From Opisthocomus hoazin (Eukaryota > Chordata > Aves > Opisthocomiformes > Opisthocomidae): 64,000 nucleotides of DNA. Both the position numbers and the translations under genes were made by a program. Where the stretch lies: contig NC_134416.1 in assembly GCF_030867145.1 (NCBI RefSeq), positions 97,751,183 to 97,815,182 of the forward strand, read 5' to 3'. How positions within the stretch are numbered: position 1 is the stretch's first letter; every line of letters begins with the position of its first letter. Below are positions 1-12,649 of the stretch, in pieces. The notes beneath the pieces were generated by a model. The model was not told where the DNA came from and made no database searches. It saw only the letters and a list, made by a program, of their open reading frames with translations.

Positions 1-1920
1 GTATGAATGTATCTGAGAGGAAACAGAACATTATTCTGTGTAAGCAACTAACATTTTCTGAGGGACATTTTAGTTTGATGCTCGTTTGCTACATTACTGT
101 ACCCTCACCTCCAAGAGCCTGGGACCGGGCAGAGCTGCCTGAATAACTAGCCCAGCAAAAAGCGGTCGGTTGGGTGTTGTCTGTGAAGGTGTGAGGGAGC
201 AAAAGGAAAGGGTCGGGCTCCCCTAGTAACCCAAAACACGTGGATGGAAAAGCTTTAAGGGCTCTGGGAAGTACTGGCAGCAGCGTGGGAGAAACACTTT
301 GTTGTTTTGCTTCCGTAGATCTTAGCCCTAGGAAGACGTGAAAGGGGGGTGTCCCTCGCGGGCTGGAGAGCGGGCAGCTGCCTCCCGAGCGTGCAAGTGG
401 GTGCTGACGGCTGGCGAGCCCTCCTGTCACGGGAGAATCTGACACCTCCCGAGGGTGCGTGCGCTGGCTGCCTGCGGGTGCCGATTCCCTGGTTTTGGGA
501 GCGGGAGCAGACTGAATCTGAACAGTCCGTGGGATTAAAACCAGGGTCTTCTCACAAGGAACAAAGGTAGGGAGAGGAGCGCCAACAGGGCGGTTTCTCC
601 CGTGCTTACCCTTTTTCGAGGCTGTTGTAGGATGCTGTGTTACCTGTGCCAGGCTGCTGTTCTGGTGGCTGCAGTCCATAACTGCCAAACCCACCTCCAT
701 CCTGGGCGGTGGCAGCCTGCTGTCCCTGGCCAGCGCTCGGCTGCTCCAGCAGCGCGGGCTGCCCCAGCCAGCGTCCCGCTCCAGCTGACTCCCGAGGAGC
801 TGCCAGACAAGCCTGGAAAGAAGTCAGGTGTTCTGTACGCACTTTTCAAGTGACCATGGGATAGCCAGCCCCAGAAAGCACACTGGGGTTAGAATGTCTG
901 AATTTGGATTTAACCAATATTAGGTCTTGATTTGTAGTGAGCTTGTGATGCGTGGATAATGGCAATATAATCTCAACGGCCCTAAGGATTAAAACCACAG
1001 CAGGTTTTAGGCGATCCGCCCTTACCAATATTCCTTTTTTTTTTAAACATTGGCGTATGATTGTATGCTCCCCACCCCGCACAATTTATACTCTGTACTG
1101 CACTCCCTTCAGTCACAGGAGTTCAAGAATCCCCCCTCTCCTCAGAAAATGGGGGCAGGATCTGGGAGAGGAGGATGTGGTGGGGTGTCAGCGGGCAGGG
1201 GAGACAATAGATGTGGGAACTCATTCCGACTGTGATTAAACTTGTGTCCGTTCTAGATTACTGGCCTCTGCTTTCCTGACCTACACCATGAATAGAAATT
1301 AGTGAAAAGTTCTTCAGGAATAGGTTTTGTAATTTAGCTAATGGAAAAAAGTACTTCACACATTGATGGACATCAGGTCTTCTTTTTCACTGTGGGTAGT
1401 TCCTGGGCGGCGTTTATAGCAGTGAGCTTACTGAAAGGGCTCTGGTGTAAACGTCACTGTGAGAGAAGAGGTGGCTCATTCGTTCCCAGCTGCTGAAAGT
1501 TTAGATGTCTTTTTCAGAAAAAAATAGTGGTAAATACAATTTCTGGCTTTGATCTTTCCGTATTTTGATGTTTTGCTGCCAGGGTTGAAAAAGTTTGCTT
1601 ACAGTTTGTGAATTTGAGCTGGGAAAAACTGGGACTAGCACCCAGCGCACAGCTGGATGTGCGAGCTGTAACAGGTGCAGAGTGAGGTTAGGGACTGCGG
1701 TCCTGTGTCAGGGACTACGATGTAAACGATGGGTGAAAACTGAGACGGCGGCTTCCTAAATGGTAGTATCAAAGGAGCTTACAAATATCAAAGCATTCTA
1801 ATTCTTCTGAAATATGTTTGAAAATTCTGATGACAGCATAGAGTAACATTGTTGAATTCAATTGAGGATTCCAGCTCAAAATAGTATGATTTGTTTTGTT
1901 TTTTTAATCTTATTCTGGTA
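1..1920. other. Intergenic sequence, nothing recognised
   Basis: Mixed-composition DNA with a moderately GC-rich stretch around 330-840. Short open frames here show no recognisable motif, and no repeat family could be named. Confidence 0.5.
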
Positions 1921-2630
1921 GAATCATAGAATCTCAGAATGGTTTGGGTTGGAAGGGACTTTATAGATCACCTAGATCCAAACCCTCTGCCATCGGCAGG
2001 GACACCTTCCACTAGACCAGGTTGCTCAAAGCCCCATCCAACCTGATGCTGAACACTTCCAACAATGGGGCATCCACAGCTTCTCTGGGTAACCGGTGCC
2101 AGTGCCTCACCACCCACATAGGTAAGAATTTCTTCCTTCTGTCCAATCTAAATCTACCCTCTTTCCGTTTAAAGGCATTATGCCTTGCCCTATCACTATG
2201 TGCCCTTGTAAAAAGTCCCTCTCCAGCTTTCTTGTAAGGCCCCCTTCATGTACTGGAAGGCTGCTAGAAAGCCTACCCAGAACCTTCTCTTCTCCAGGCT
2301 GAACAACCCCAGCTCTCTCAGCCTTTCCTCACAGGAGAGGTGTTCCAGCCCTTTGATCATTTTTGTGGCCTCCTCTGGACCCGTTCCAACAGGTCCATGT
2401 CTGTCCTGTGCTGAGGGCTCCAGAGCTGGATGCAGGAGTCCAGGTGGAGTAGCAGAGCAGAATCACCTCCCTTGACCTGCTGGCCGTGCTTCTTTTGATG
2501 CAGTCCAGGATACGGTTGGCTTTCTGGGCTGTGAGTGTGCACTGCTAGCTCATGTTGAGCTTTTCATGAACCAGCACCCCCAAGACCTGCACGTTTTGCC
2601 CATTTCCTCTCATTTGTTTGGTCTGCAGCT
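1920..2630 (-). mobile_element. CR1 LINE 3' fragment, old
   Basis: It starts with a degraded reverse-complement CR1 tail (gaatcatagaatctcagaatggtttgggttgg). It continues through recognisable CR1 3'-ORF2 sequence: 'ccaggctgaacaaccccagctctctcag', 'tggccgtgcttcttttgatgcagtccagg' and 'gcacccccaagacctgcacg'. Many substitutions and frame breaks mark it as an ancient copy. Confidence 0.85.
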
Positions 2631-2689
2631 CTGAGGGGAGGACTCCGGCCCTGTCTGCTCTTTAACCACACGTTAGGTATGTAGCAAGT

Positions 2690-3910
2690 AGATACCCATT
2701 AACCTTCTATCCTTCAGAGTGAGTGAACCCAGGTCTCTCAGCCGCTCCTTCTACATCACACGCTGTATGCCACTGACCTTCCAGGGGCCCTGTGGACTCC
2801 TTCCAGTGTGTCAGCACGTGTCTCGCATTGGGTTGCCCAAAACTGGAAAAAGCATTCCACGTATGGTCTCACCAATGGTGACAAGACGAGAAGAATCACT
2901 TCCCTCCTCCTACTAGTGACCCATAGTTAGTGCATGATTATTGGTTCCAAATCCAGACATCCCCATGGCACTTCCTAACTTGTCTCTGCTTTGAGGCTGA
3001 AGAAGCACATCTTAGTCATTCTTCATATGGTAGCAGTTCTGTGACTTTGACCATCCTTGTTCCGCTTCCCTGAATCTTTTCCAGTTCTAAGGTAACCTTC
3101 TCGTGCAGTTCCAGTCCCATCATCACTGCATTTGAAGTGGGAGGAGCTCATGGATTTAAACAGATTCGTAACAATGCTCTGTAGTTTGCTTTATGCCTTT
3201 TATAATAATTGCTAATGTCTGATTTCCTTCTTTTTTTTTTTTTTTCTTTCTTTTTTTTCCTTTCTGACTGATGCAAAACACTGAGTTGATATTTTCCTGG
3301 AACTTTTAAAACTTCACAGTTTTGTCCCTTGGTGATAATGATCAGTTCAGAGCTGAATCTGGGCTTGGGTTCCTGCCTCTCCCCCCCCCCCACTTTACCT
3401 GCTTGGAATTTATCCTATGATTTTATTGGACAAGTCTTCAGTTTCCTGAAGTCATGCAGTTATTTAGCCTGCCCTTGTCCTCAGTTTCCTGAATAACTTG
3501 ATGTCATCACTAAACTTTGAGCTTGCTGTTTGTCGTTTTTCCAGCTCACCGTTGAAGAGCAGACAGCTCCTGCAGAACTTCAGCAGTGCTTTCCTTCCTT
3601 TTCTGGGAAGGGGCCATTTGCTCCTACTGTCTGTTCCCTATCTTCCAGCCAATTATTTCTCCACATCAGGACTTCCCTTCTTGTGTGGCTGCATGGCTTC
3701 CGTAGGTGGTGAATTTTGCCAAAAGCCTTTTGGAAATCCAGGTAAACCAGATTTCCCTCATTCAGAGGTCACTGAGCCTGTGAAGGACCTTCAGCAAATT
3801 TCTAGGGCAGAGCTTTATTTTACAGAACCCGTGCTGCTTCTCCCCAGTAGATCATCTTTCTCCAGGCGTCCACTAATTGTATTCTTTATGATAATGTTTA
3901 CTAATTAATA
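2690..3910 (-). mobile_element. Very old CR1/L3-like LINE fragment, discontinuous
   Basis: A second LINE segment follows. 'gggttgcccaaaactggaaaaagcattccacgtatggtctcacc' resembles the CR1 'ccagaactggacacagtactcca...ggtctcacc' segment. Near 3720-3900, 'aaaagccttttggaaatccaggtaaacc' and 'acagaacccgtgctgcttctccccagtagatcat' resemble the reverse-transcriptase part of ancient CR1/L3 elements. The order is consistent with one 5'-longer copy on the minus strand. It is interrupted by poly-pyrimidine tracts (3228-3260, 3380-3391). Boundaries are approximate. Confidence 0.55.
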
Positions 3911-6900
3911 TTTAAAGCCTTTAGTTGCCTAGATCCCTCGACTGGTGTCATATGTGACATACATACCATGCACCTGTCTTTAATCCTATTTCTGCTTGTA
4001 GCTTCTTGTGTGCTTTTGTGGACCTGCTCACGCATCTCTTTACCAAACTCTGATATCTTATAGTTCCTGTTTAAGTGTAGAATAACTTTCCAATTAATAA
4101 TTGGCAAACTGTTTTCTTCTTTGTTACATAAGCTCCCAGCCTTTCAGCATCCAAAAGGTCTCTACTCTACTGTGGTGCATTGTTGAAACTACATCCCGAA
4201 CTGTGTATTCCTGGATTTATCTGTAATAAATCATAAACTAAGGAGCAGGAACATGTTAAGTGTTGTCCTATGTTATGCAAAATGTAATTAGGACTGTGAC
4301 GTACCTTTCAAAGTATTTTACACCCAAGTTTGTGTATCAGTTAAAGCGGCAGGCACTAGCAGTCCAACTGTTCGACTCTTGTCCCCCGCCACACGCTTCA
4401 AAAACACAGCATTCGGTTTAATATTCCAGGTTCTGGGCTTCAGTGGGTTGTTGCCATGGGGGTTGTTGCAGCTAACTAACTAACTAACTAACTAACTCAC
4501 TGTAGTTAAAGGAAACGCAGGGAAAGTCAGAGGCGGTGTTGCCCGTTTAGCTGAGGGAACATCAACCCAGAAACACTGTGTTTCACAGGCTGCCTGCTGC
4601 TGTTCCTGTCAGCTGCCAGCCTGGCTTCTTGCCTTTCTGGTTTTTAACTTCTTGAAGTAAGTATAGGATAGCAAAACAAAGGTATTATATCCAGCACGAA
4701 TGTGTTATATCCAGCAAAGAAGTACATCTTGTCGCAAATCATATTTTACAAAAAAACCTTTAGTCACTAAGGTCTTGTTTGGTACTGTATGAGGATTGTG
4801 TGTTGTATTTTCTTATTGTCTCTTTATTTTGACTTCTCATGTGTTCATAAATTTGTGTTTTCCTTTTTTTTAGTTTTATCTAAAAGGGAAGCAAAATTTA
4901 TGGGAAAACTTAGTTTAAAAAAACCCCTAACACCTTATCAGCAGGCTGATGCTGCTTAGAATGCTTGCACTGCTTCTGCTGGCTTTTTAAGTTACACTTC
5001 TCTGTAAAATAGAGCACTGGCAGAGAGCAAGGAGACTTGCGTTCTCCTTCCGTGCTCCCACCGTCCTGCTGCGTGAGAGCGGGAGGATTGCTTCTATCTT
5101 CCTGATGCACTCCTCACTCCCTGTGTCTTCCCGACCAGCTCTCCATCTTCTCTGTCTGACTGAAGCCTTTACCGACAGGGGTGACCTCGTATGTGTTTGT
5201 GCAGTGCCAAGCCAAAGCAGGGTGTAATCTCAAACAGAATTCCCAGGTACTTTCCCAATAAAATAATGAAAAAAACCATGAGAACTTGTAATTTACAAAG
5301 CAAAACTGTGGTTGATTAATAAAACAAATCTTAAGAAAGGTCTGTGCTTGCAAAAGCTTGTAAGAGACCTTAAAATGAAATACTTGGTTGCCTGAGGTTA
5401 TGAGACTGCTTAGCATACACACAATTATGCTGGATTGTGGTAGACAATATTAGTTACTAGGACAAAATTAAAACTTGGTGCTTTTAACACTGGGTCTGCA
5501 AAAATGTAGAGGAAAAATACATTAATGAGCACAGCATGCTGAGCAAGATTCAAGTTTCCCAATTCAGACTTTGCAAAATGCTTGTATGTTACACTGAAAT
5601 GTTTATCTGTTGGGAAGCTGCAATTCCTGGGACCTATTGGCCTTGTAAGCTAAAACTACCAGGTAGTACAAGATGAAAAAATGTAACAAAAGAACAAGAC
5701 AAAATTATATGAACATTGATGCTGCTTCTTATCCTGAAATATTAATATTTGTGGGGGTTTTTTTCCCTTTCTGATAGATTATACTTTTTCTTAACGCCTG
5801 TGAACTCAAAGCTTTAATAGTAGAACCCAACAGAACCGAGCTTATTGTTCTTTTTTAGTCTTTCTGTAATACAGATCATGATCAGGATGCTCTGATACCC
5901 CTACATCAGATATTCCTATTTGTGTGGTTAATGTTTGTGAGAACAGTGGTAAACGTCCCATTCTCAAACGCAGCGTTGTTCTTGTCTGAGTCCCGGTTTT
6001 GGAGAATTGAGCTAGCATAACAATATAAATTTCTACGTTTTGAGTTGTTGGTGTGGCATGAGATGGATTGTAAAGACAGATCAGCTTGAAATTAAAAAGG
6101 ACGATATCTCTGATGTCACTGTTTTGGACCTGAGACAAAGGAATTTGCAGAAGAAAATGTATGTTGACAGGCTCAGCAGCTTTGGTCAAAGCTGGTTAAG
6201 AAACCACTTAAAAGAAGCAGTTTTAGGCCAGAAATCATATTGTACAGCAATCTCATAAAATATTTATACAATAATTTATAGATGTTCAGCAGCAAACTGT
6301 ATTGCTGTTCTTGTCTGTTTAATCACACCGTGTGGAAGATCAGTAAGCATAATTGATTTCCATTGGTATAATTTTGGACCTACTTATTGTAACCTCTTAG
6401 ATAGCATTATCGGTTTGAATATATGTGGTAGAGAGTCCAGAATGACTTTACAGGCTTAGCTCCGCTCTGGTCAGCGCCGCCTGAGAGCAGGCTGAGCAGG
6501 CCAGCAACCTTTTTGAATCTGGCAATTGTCTAGAGTTTATGAAACAGGTAAGTCCATACGGGAGATGTCGTTGGCAAGGAAGAATCAAAATCACTGGGAA
6601 TCGGGAAACTTGTATGTTAGTCTTTTGGCTTTTTTTGTAGGGAGGGTGATCTAAGCGAAAACATCAGTGTTGTTGTAAAACTATACAGTGCCTTACATAT
6701 TGTGGAGAGGAAAGTAGTTAGATGCATTTGATTATTACATTGACTTCTCTGTGTTTATGAACTGACTTTTTAGACGCAGGCTGTGTACGTGATCTGCTCT
6801 ATCAAGAGTGGATGTCTGATGCCGTGCTCTCTTTTAAAACTGTAGTGCAAGAGCTCAGGATTCTCGAAGTGGGACCAAGCGCGGGACACACAGAATCTGG

Positions 6901-9874
6901 AGCGGTTGAGAACAGAGAGGAGCTGTGTTTGCTGTGTCAGCGGCCAGAACTGCACCCCCAGCTGCTGCCAGGGCAAGAGCTGCGGATCGTGGTCCGTACA
7001 GCCGTGGCTGCGTGAGGGCAGCGGCCGCACCAGCTGCTCTGGCGCGGGATGGGCGCAAACGGGTAACTGCACCTGGGGCTGCAAGGTAGAAATTCCTGGC
7101 GGTGATCTGGGGAGAGGACAGCTGGGTGTAGGGTTGGGTTTAGTAAACCGATAAACTCCCAGCGAGGAGAAGGCTAAGGTAATGCCTTGCTAGAGAAAAC
7201 TGGATTGTGGCATTGTAGCTGGAAGACTGACTGTGGTAACACGGGTGGGGAAATTTTCTCTCAGAAAGGGCATATAAAAAAAAAGTTAAGGAAACGTCCT
7301 CCAGAATACATAACTGGTACAGTCCCCTCTATATGGAATTTCCCAAAGTGCATGCAAGATCATTCCTTGTAATTGAGAAAAGAGATCTTGAAGATGGGAT
7401 TTCAAAATAAAATTACTTTTTGGCATCTTCCATTTTTTAATTCTGACACAGTCAAATGAGAGGATGTTTGTGGTCTTATTGTTGGCCATTTGGTAAATAT
7501 CAGGACTGGGATTCAGGTCTGCCAAGGAGATGTGTACGTGTGACTAGCAGCAAAGGAAAAATAAACTCTTATGGGAGAGAAAGGAAGCGATCAGAAAAGT
7601 TAGAGAATTGCTGTTTTAAAGTACAGAAGATAGGAATTCTTACAAAAATAAGATGGGTGGGAAGGTGGTAAAAAGAGGATTTTTTTTTTTTTTTTAAAGG
7701 GACCTTGCTCATATAAATCACCCAAGTTAATGATTGTGTTGCCAGGGATGGGCTGGAGATCCTTTTGAATGTGTTCATTAGTGGCATGATTGTCAGAACA
7801 GTGTCTTGATGTGGATGAAGCAAAACTAGGTAGGATAATCATAAAGGAGGGACTGGGTGCTCTTATGGCTAGGAGTAAGAGAAATGAGATGTAACAACAC
7901 AAAATGAAAAATCTTATACTTGGGAACTAATCTCAAAAATTAGTTGAAGTCTTGGCAGTTGATTAAATTTGGCCCTTTGTCCGCTCCTTTATCAGCCTGC
8001 AATTCCCACGCCGAATTAAAGGGATGTCACTATGAACGGGACTGGTGAGACTGTGAGACACAGGTAAAGCCCTTTCAACAGATGAGAGTATCAGGACTGT
8101 TATTATAGCGCAACACTAAGGTGTTTAGAATCCTGTACCATTCCCACCTCCTTTGTTTTTAAAGAACTTAAACTGTAAGAAATGCTGAAAGATGCTATGA
8201 GGCTGATAAGGGAGAATGGAAAACTTGCTTTAGAGGAAATTTTATTTAAAGAAAAAGTTCTAGCTTGAGTAGGCTTGCAAAATGAAGGCTAGAAGATGGT
8301 GCAACTACTCCTTATAAAATGTATGGGGAGGGAGGAGTCGGTAAAAATATATATGTGGAGGAAAAATTATTAAAATCAAAAGATTGTGCTGGAACATGAA
8401 CAAATAATTTGGTCATGAATCATCTTTAGACAAGAACTCTTGGGAAAATGTCTACAGAGTTCAGGAACAGCCTCCTGAACAGGGTAACGTGGGTAAGTAA
8501 AGCGGAATTAAACAAACCCAACCCCCATCCCCCCAAAGGAGTGACTGTTCAGTTAGAAACGTGCGACTTTGGCCTGTGAAGTTTCACTCCTTGCTCTGTT
8601 GGTGCCCCCTTTCTCCAGCCCCTCTGATGCTTGATGCATTTCTCACTTTCTGGCTGCCCAAAGCCAGAGCAGGATGGGAGTGTTGCCGTGTCTGAGAAGC
8701 AGCTGCGGCTTGTCCTAACCACACATCTGGTGGACAGCAAGAATGATGGGAGGCCTCCACCTGCCTTCTCCTGCCCCAGGCTGCTGTCTTCTCACAAAGA
8801 CCAGGGAAAAATCACACTAGAGACTGCGCCGCTGTCGTATAGTTCACTTCTTTGGATTGCTGCTGCCCTCTTCTGCTTGCTTCCCACCACTGCTGCAGCC
8901 TGCGAGCTTTTTGACGTGTTGCACCGAAGGCCTTGGGTCTGCTGTGATGTGTCGTGGGAGATGTTCTCAGTGGATTCCTTCAAGATTAAGCTTTATTGGA
9001 TGTTTGCTTGTGATGTGAGTTAGTAACATTAGTAACTCCGTAGTTCGAACAAAACAGGGGTAGATGGAGAATCCCACGAGCCAACTGCAAATGCCCATCC
9101 CCACAATCTCACCCGCCTCGCGTCTCTCACCGCAGGCAGCTGCATCCCGCACCTGACGGAGAGAAATGCCGCAGGTGCCCAGGGCTGGGCACAGTGCAGG
9201 GCCGGTTACGCTCAGGACAGTGCTGCTCTACTTGGTCGGTGCCCTTCTGTGTTCACTCCGCAGAGCCGTGAATGATCAGGAGCGCTTGTGCCGTGAGAAG
9301 CCATCCGTTGGCATGGAGCAAGCTGCCACCGTCCCACCCGAGTTGCTGTAGGTGGGACGTAAGCCAGCACGGCTCGCGGTGCTGCAGCACGTCGGCGTGC
9401 GGAGTTTGTGCCTGTTGTAGCCGAACACCGCGGAAACGCGGGGCTTGAAACCTCGGTTTCTGACGCAACGCTTTCTGGGTGAAGCAGTTTCCTGTGCACA
9501 GCTTGTGTAATTGAGTTTATTAAGAATTCTGGCACCCTGGCAAACGGACGCGTGTGTATTATGAGGCACAGGGAAAGTGCGAGATGGCAGCCGGGGGCCA
9601 GCTTTGAGGTGTGTGAAGGAGATGACACAGCTGCATTCCTGTTGTGGCTGCCACTCGGTCCCTAGGCTGGACTGCGTGGTTTCTCCCAGCGCGGGCTCTC
9701 GCAGCATGTCTGGCTGGCACGGTCCCGGGGCTTTTCTCGCTGTGGCTGCATTCGGCCAGGCGCAGTCAGAGGGTGGGGACCCACCGTACCCCACGAGGGT
9801 TTTCGTCAGGATTGGTGTAACTGCCTGGGGATGGCTGATCTCCTGGGGCTGAGTGAGCAGCAGGAGCAGGGCAG
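3911..9874. other. Intergenic sequence with no recognised gene
   Basis: Six kilobases of mainly AT-rich DNA. It contains the (CTAA)n microsatellite at 4472, a cysteine-rich open frame near 6906-7085 (see findings), and a GC/CpG-rich stretch at about 9100-9800. No homology to a known protein is apparent. Confidence 0.5.
4472..4498. repeat. (CTAA)n microsatellite
   Basis: Between six and seven perfect tandem copies of the tetranucleotide CTAA. Confidence 0.95.
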
Positions 9875-10642
9875 CAGGAATTTACAAGGGCAAGTGCAGG
9901 GTCCTGCCCCTGGGGAGGAACAACCCCATGCACCAGTACAGGCTGGGGCAGACCTGCTGGAGAGCAGCTCTGTGGAGAGGGACCTGGGAGTGCTGGTGGA
10001 TAATGTTAACCACGAGCCAGCAGTGTGCCCTGATTCCAAGAAGGCCAGTGGTCTCCTGGGGTGCATTAGGAGGAATGTGGCCAGCAGGTCGAGGGAGGTT
10101 CTCCTCCCCCTCTACTCAGCCCTAGTGAGTCCACATCTGGAGTACTGTGTCCAGTTCTGGGATCCCCAGTTCAAGAAAGATGAGGAGCTACTGGAGAGAG
10201 TCCAGCGGAGGGCTACGAGGATGGTGAGGGGACTGGAGCATCTCCCCTACGAGAAGAGGCTGAGGGAGCTGGGCTTGTTTAGCCTGGAGAAGGCTGCGAG
10301 GGGATCTTCTAAATGCCTATAAATATCTCAAGGGTGGGTGTCAGGAGGATGGGGCCAAACTCTTTTCAGTGGTGCCCAGTGACAGGACAAGGGGCAATGG
10401 GCACAAACTGAAGCAGAGGAAGTTCCATCTCAACATGAGGAAGAACTTCTTCCCTGAGGGTGACGGAGCACTGGCACAGGCTGCCCAGAGGGGCTGTGGA
10501 TTCTCCTTCTCTGGAGATATTCAAGACCCACCTGGACATCGTCCTGTGCAGCCTGCTGTAGGTGACCCTGCTTTGGCAGGGGGGTTGGCCTAGATGACCC
10601 ACAGAGGTCCCTTCCAGCCCCAACGGTTCTGTGATTCTGTGA
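9875..10642 (+). mobile_element. CR1 LINE, 5'-truncated, plus strand
   Basis: It begins within ORF2 just before 'acaagggcaagtgcagggtcctgcccctgg' and ends in 'ggttctgtgattctgtga'. The translated C-terminal reverse-transcriptase tail is recognisable in pieces: [69 protein letters not shown] frameshift near 10300 (ctgcgaggggatcttctaaatgcc) and others break the frame. It is more decayed than the copy at 19.6 kb. Confidence 0.95.
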
Positions 10643-10939
10643 ATTGCTGCTCTTCATTCTCTCTGAAAACACATGGTAGTTTCATGTCCTGAAGCCCACA
10701 CCACCTACAGTAAAATTTCCCTTCTCTCTAGAGGGACTGGACAGGGCATGGTGTTTCTCCTAGAAGCCTTTAACTTCTCATGCTCAGTTCTTTGTCATTT
10801 CTGACACACGCAACCTACAGAGTGTAGCAGTTGCAATGCAAGGGCTTGTCCAAACGTACAGATCTGCTCTTTCTAAGTAGTGGTAATCTTCTGCAGTGTT
10901 TGTTCTTTTGAAAACTGTGTGGAATAGTGTTGATTCTCA

Positions 10940-11287
10940 CAAGCCGGGAGGGGACACAGCTGGCCAAACCAACGGGGTATTCAATACCACATGCCACCAT
11001 GCTCGGTGCGGAGTGGGGGAGCTGGCTGGGGGGAGGTGAATCGCTCTGGGGAGCGCGCTGGGCGTCGGGCGGTGAGAGAGATGCCCTGTGTATTCCCTAG
11101 TTTTGTACATCCTTTTATCAGTACTGTTGCTGCTACTGTTCGCTTGCTTTGCTGTTCTGTTAAACTGCCCTTGTCCCAACCCACGAGTTTTGCCTTTTTC
11201 GTCCTATTCTCCTCCCTGCCCCACTGGGGGAAGGGCGATAGAGCAGCCATGTGGTCCTTTGTTGCTGGCTGGGGCCAAACCACGACA
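10940..11287 (+). mobile_element. Avian ERVL-type LTR fragment (likely solo)
   Basis: The order of blocks matches a widespread avian LTR: 'ggtattcaataccacatgccaccatgctcgg', 'ctgttaaactgcccttgtcccaacccacgagtttt', 'ccccactgggggaagggcgatagagcagccatgtgg', and the end 'gctggggccaaaccacgaca'. The TATA-like segment expected after 'catgctc' is degraded. The 5' boundary is uncertain. No internal retroviral coding sequence lies beside it, so it is probably a solo LTR. Confidence 0.7.
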
Positions 11288-12649
11288 AAAACATAAACAT
11301 TTATTTCAAAACAAGAATAAAAATGTATTCTGATTTGTGATGGAAGTTCCTCTGCTCTCTTCAGATACACTCAACTGCTACTGTAAAAGAAGATATCATA
11401 GGCAGCAGAAAATTTCTGGCTCTAGCAAGAAAATTCACGTATTCTTGGAATAAACTTTTACTGAAGCAAAATAATTTTCCAGAACAGATCATCTCCTCAA
11501 TCAATTTTTAAATATTTTATAATTTAAGAAACACTGTTTTCACTTCCAAACCCAGGTATATCCGTTAAGCAGTATTTATTTTGATAAAGTGTGCATTCTT
11601 TCTTGTGAGTATTAAGAACTACGAAAGCTTTTATTTGCCTCAACAGCAGCGACTGAAGTAAGATTTGCATGGCAGGCTGGCAGAACTGGTGTGACTGAAG
11701 AGAAGCTCTTAGATGTAGCGACAGGCACGTCTGTGTGTTGGCTACGAGCAAACATCCCTCCTAACGGGTGACAGCATCCAGAAGTCACTCGGGAGGTCAA
11801 TGAATTGGGACTGGAGAAGTGGCGTCAGCTTCTCGAGACTGTGACCCTGAACAAGATTGTCACCTTGTATATTCCTGTTTTTTGGCCAGTCAATGATGAT
11901 GACGATGATGCTTCCCTGAGCATGTTTGTAAACAGCACATAGACAAAATCGAACCTTCTTGCTGCGCGGACTGCACTGTATAAATTGTGTCATTCCAAGG
12001 ACGCCTTGCAGCTAAATTCTTTCTAAACAACTTGGATATGGAAAAAATCAGAAATGTTACAGTCTCAGATACTCTGTGTGTGTAGCTATACATGCTGGAG
12101 TTGTAGTTCTCTTATTTTTCTTCTCTTCCTTCGATAAGTTCACCTTTGCTGGGAGGGTGGGGACACGAAATTAGTAGTGTGATCTGGCAAGCCTTTAGGG
12201 ACTGAGGGCTGGTGTCACAGATGGAGCAACTGAAAGCATCTGCCAGCTGAGGGAGGGAGGAGGACTTCTCATGTCAGGCCTCGGAGTCTGTAAAGGCTCC
12301 GCACAGTCAGGAGGGCAGCGCGCGCCGCACTACCCTGCTGTGGCCGGCCAGTAACAGCAACCTGTCTCACGCCAGGGCTACACAGGGAGCAAAAGCTTTA
12401 CTCCCACCTTGCTCGTGGAGTGGAACCGCTGAGCGGTGCTGCCGCTCCGTCCCGCTGGTGCGACGCACACACGTGGCGTGACCAGGGAGGGAGCGGGGAT
12501 GGCAGAGGTAAATCGGCGCCGGCGCCACGCACAGCACGTGCACCTCTCCAAGCAGAAGCAGGTATGTACAGCCTACGCTTGGCTCCCGAGAAGACAGACG
12601 AAATTAGGGCTTTGCTTCAAGTCCATCTCAGTATGAAGCGGAAACAGAG
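11288..12649. other. Intergenic sequence beyond the MYO10 3' end
   Basis: AT-rich to about 12150, then a CpG-rich block at about 12290-12560 (described under findings). No coding gene is recognised. Confidence 0.5.

Noticed and set aside
9212..9794. Overlapping minus-strand open frames of 138 and 172 codons
   Set aside because: They lie in GC-rich intergenic DNA, overlap frames on both strands and show no protein motif. Composition explains the lack of stops.
9831..10322. 163-codon plus-strand frame as a novel gene
   Set aside because: It is the C-terminal reverse-transcriptase portion of the CR1 copy at 9.88-10.64 kb.
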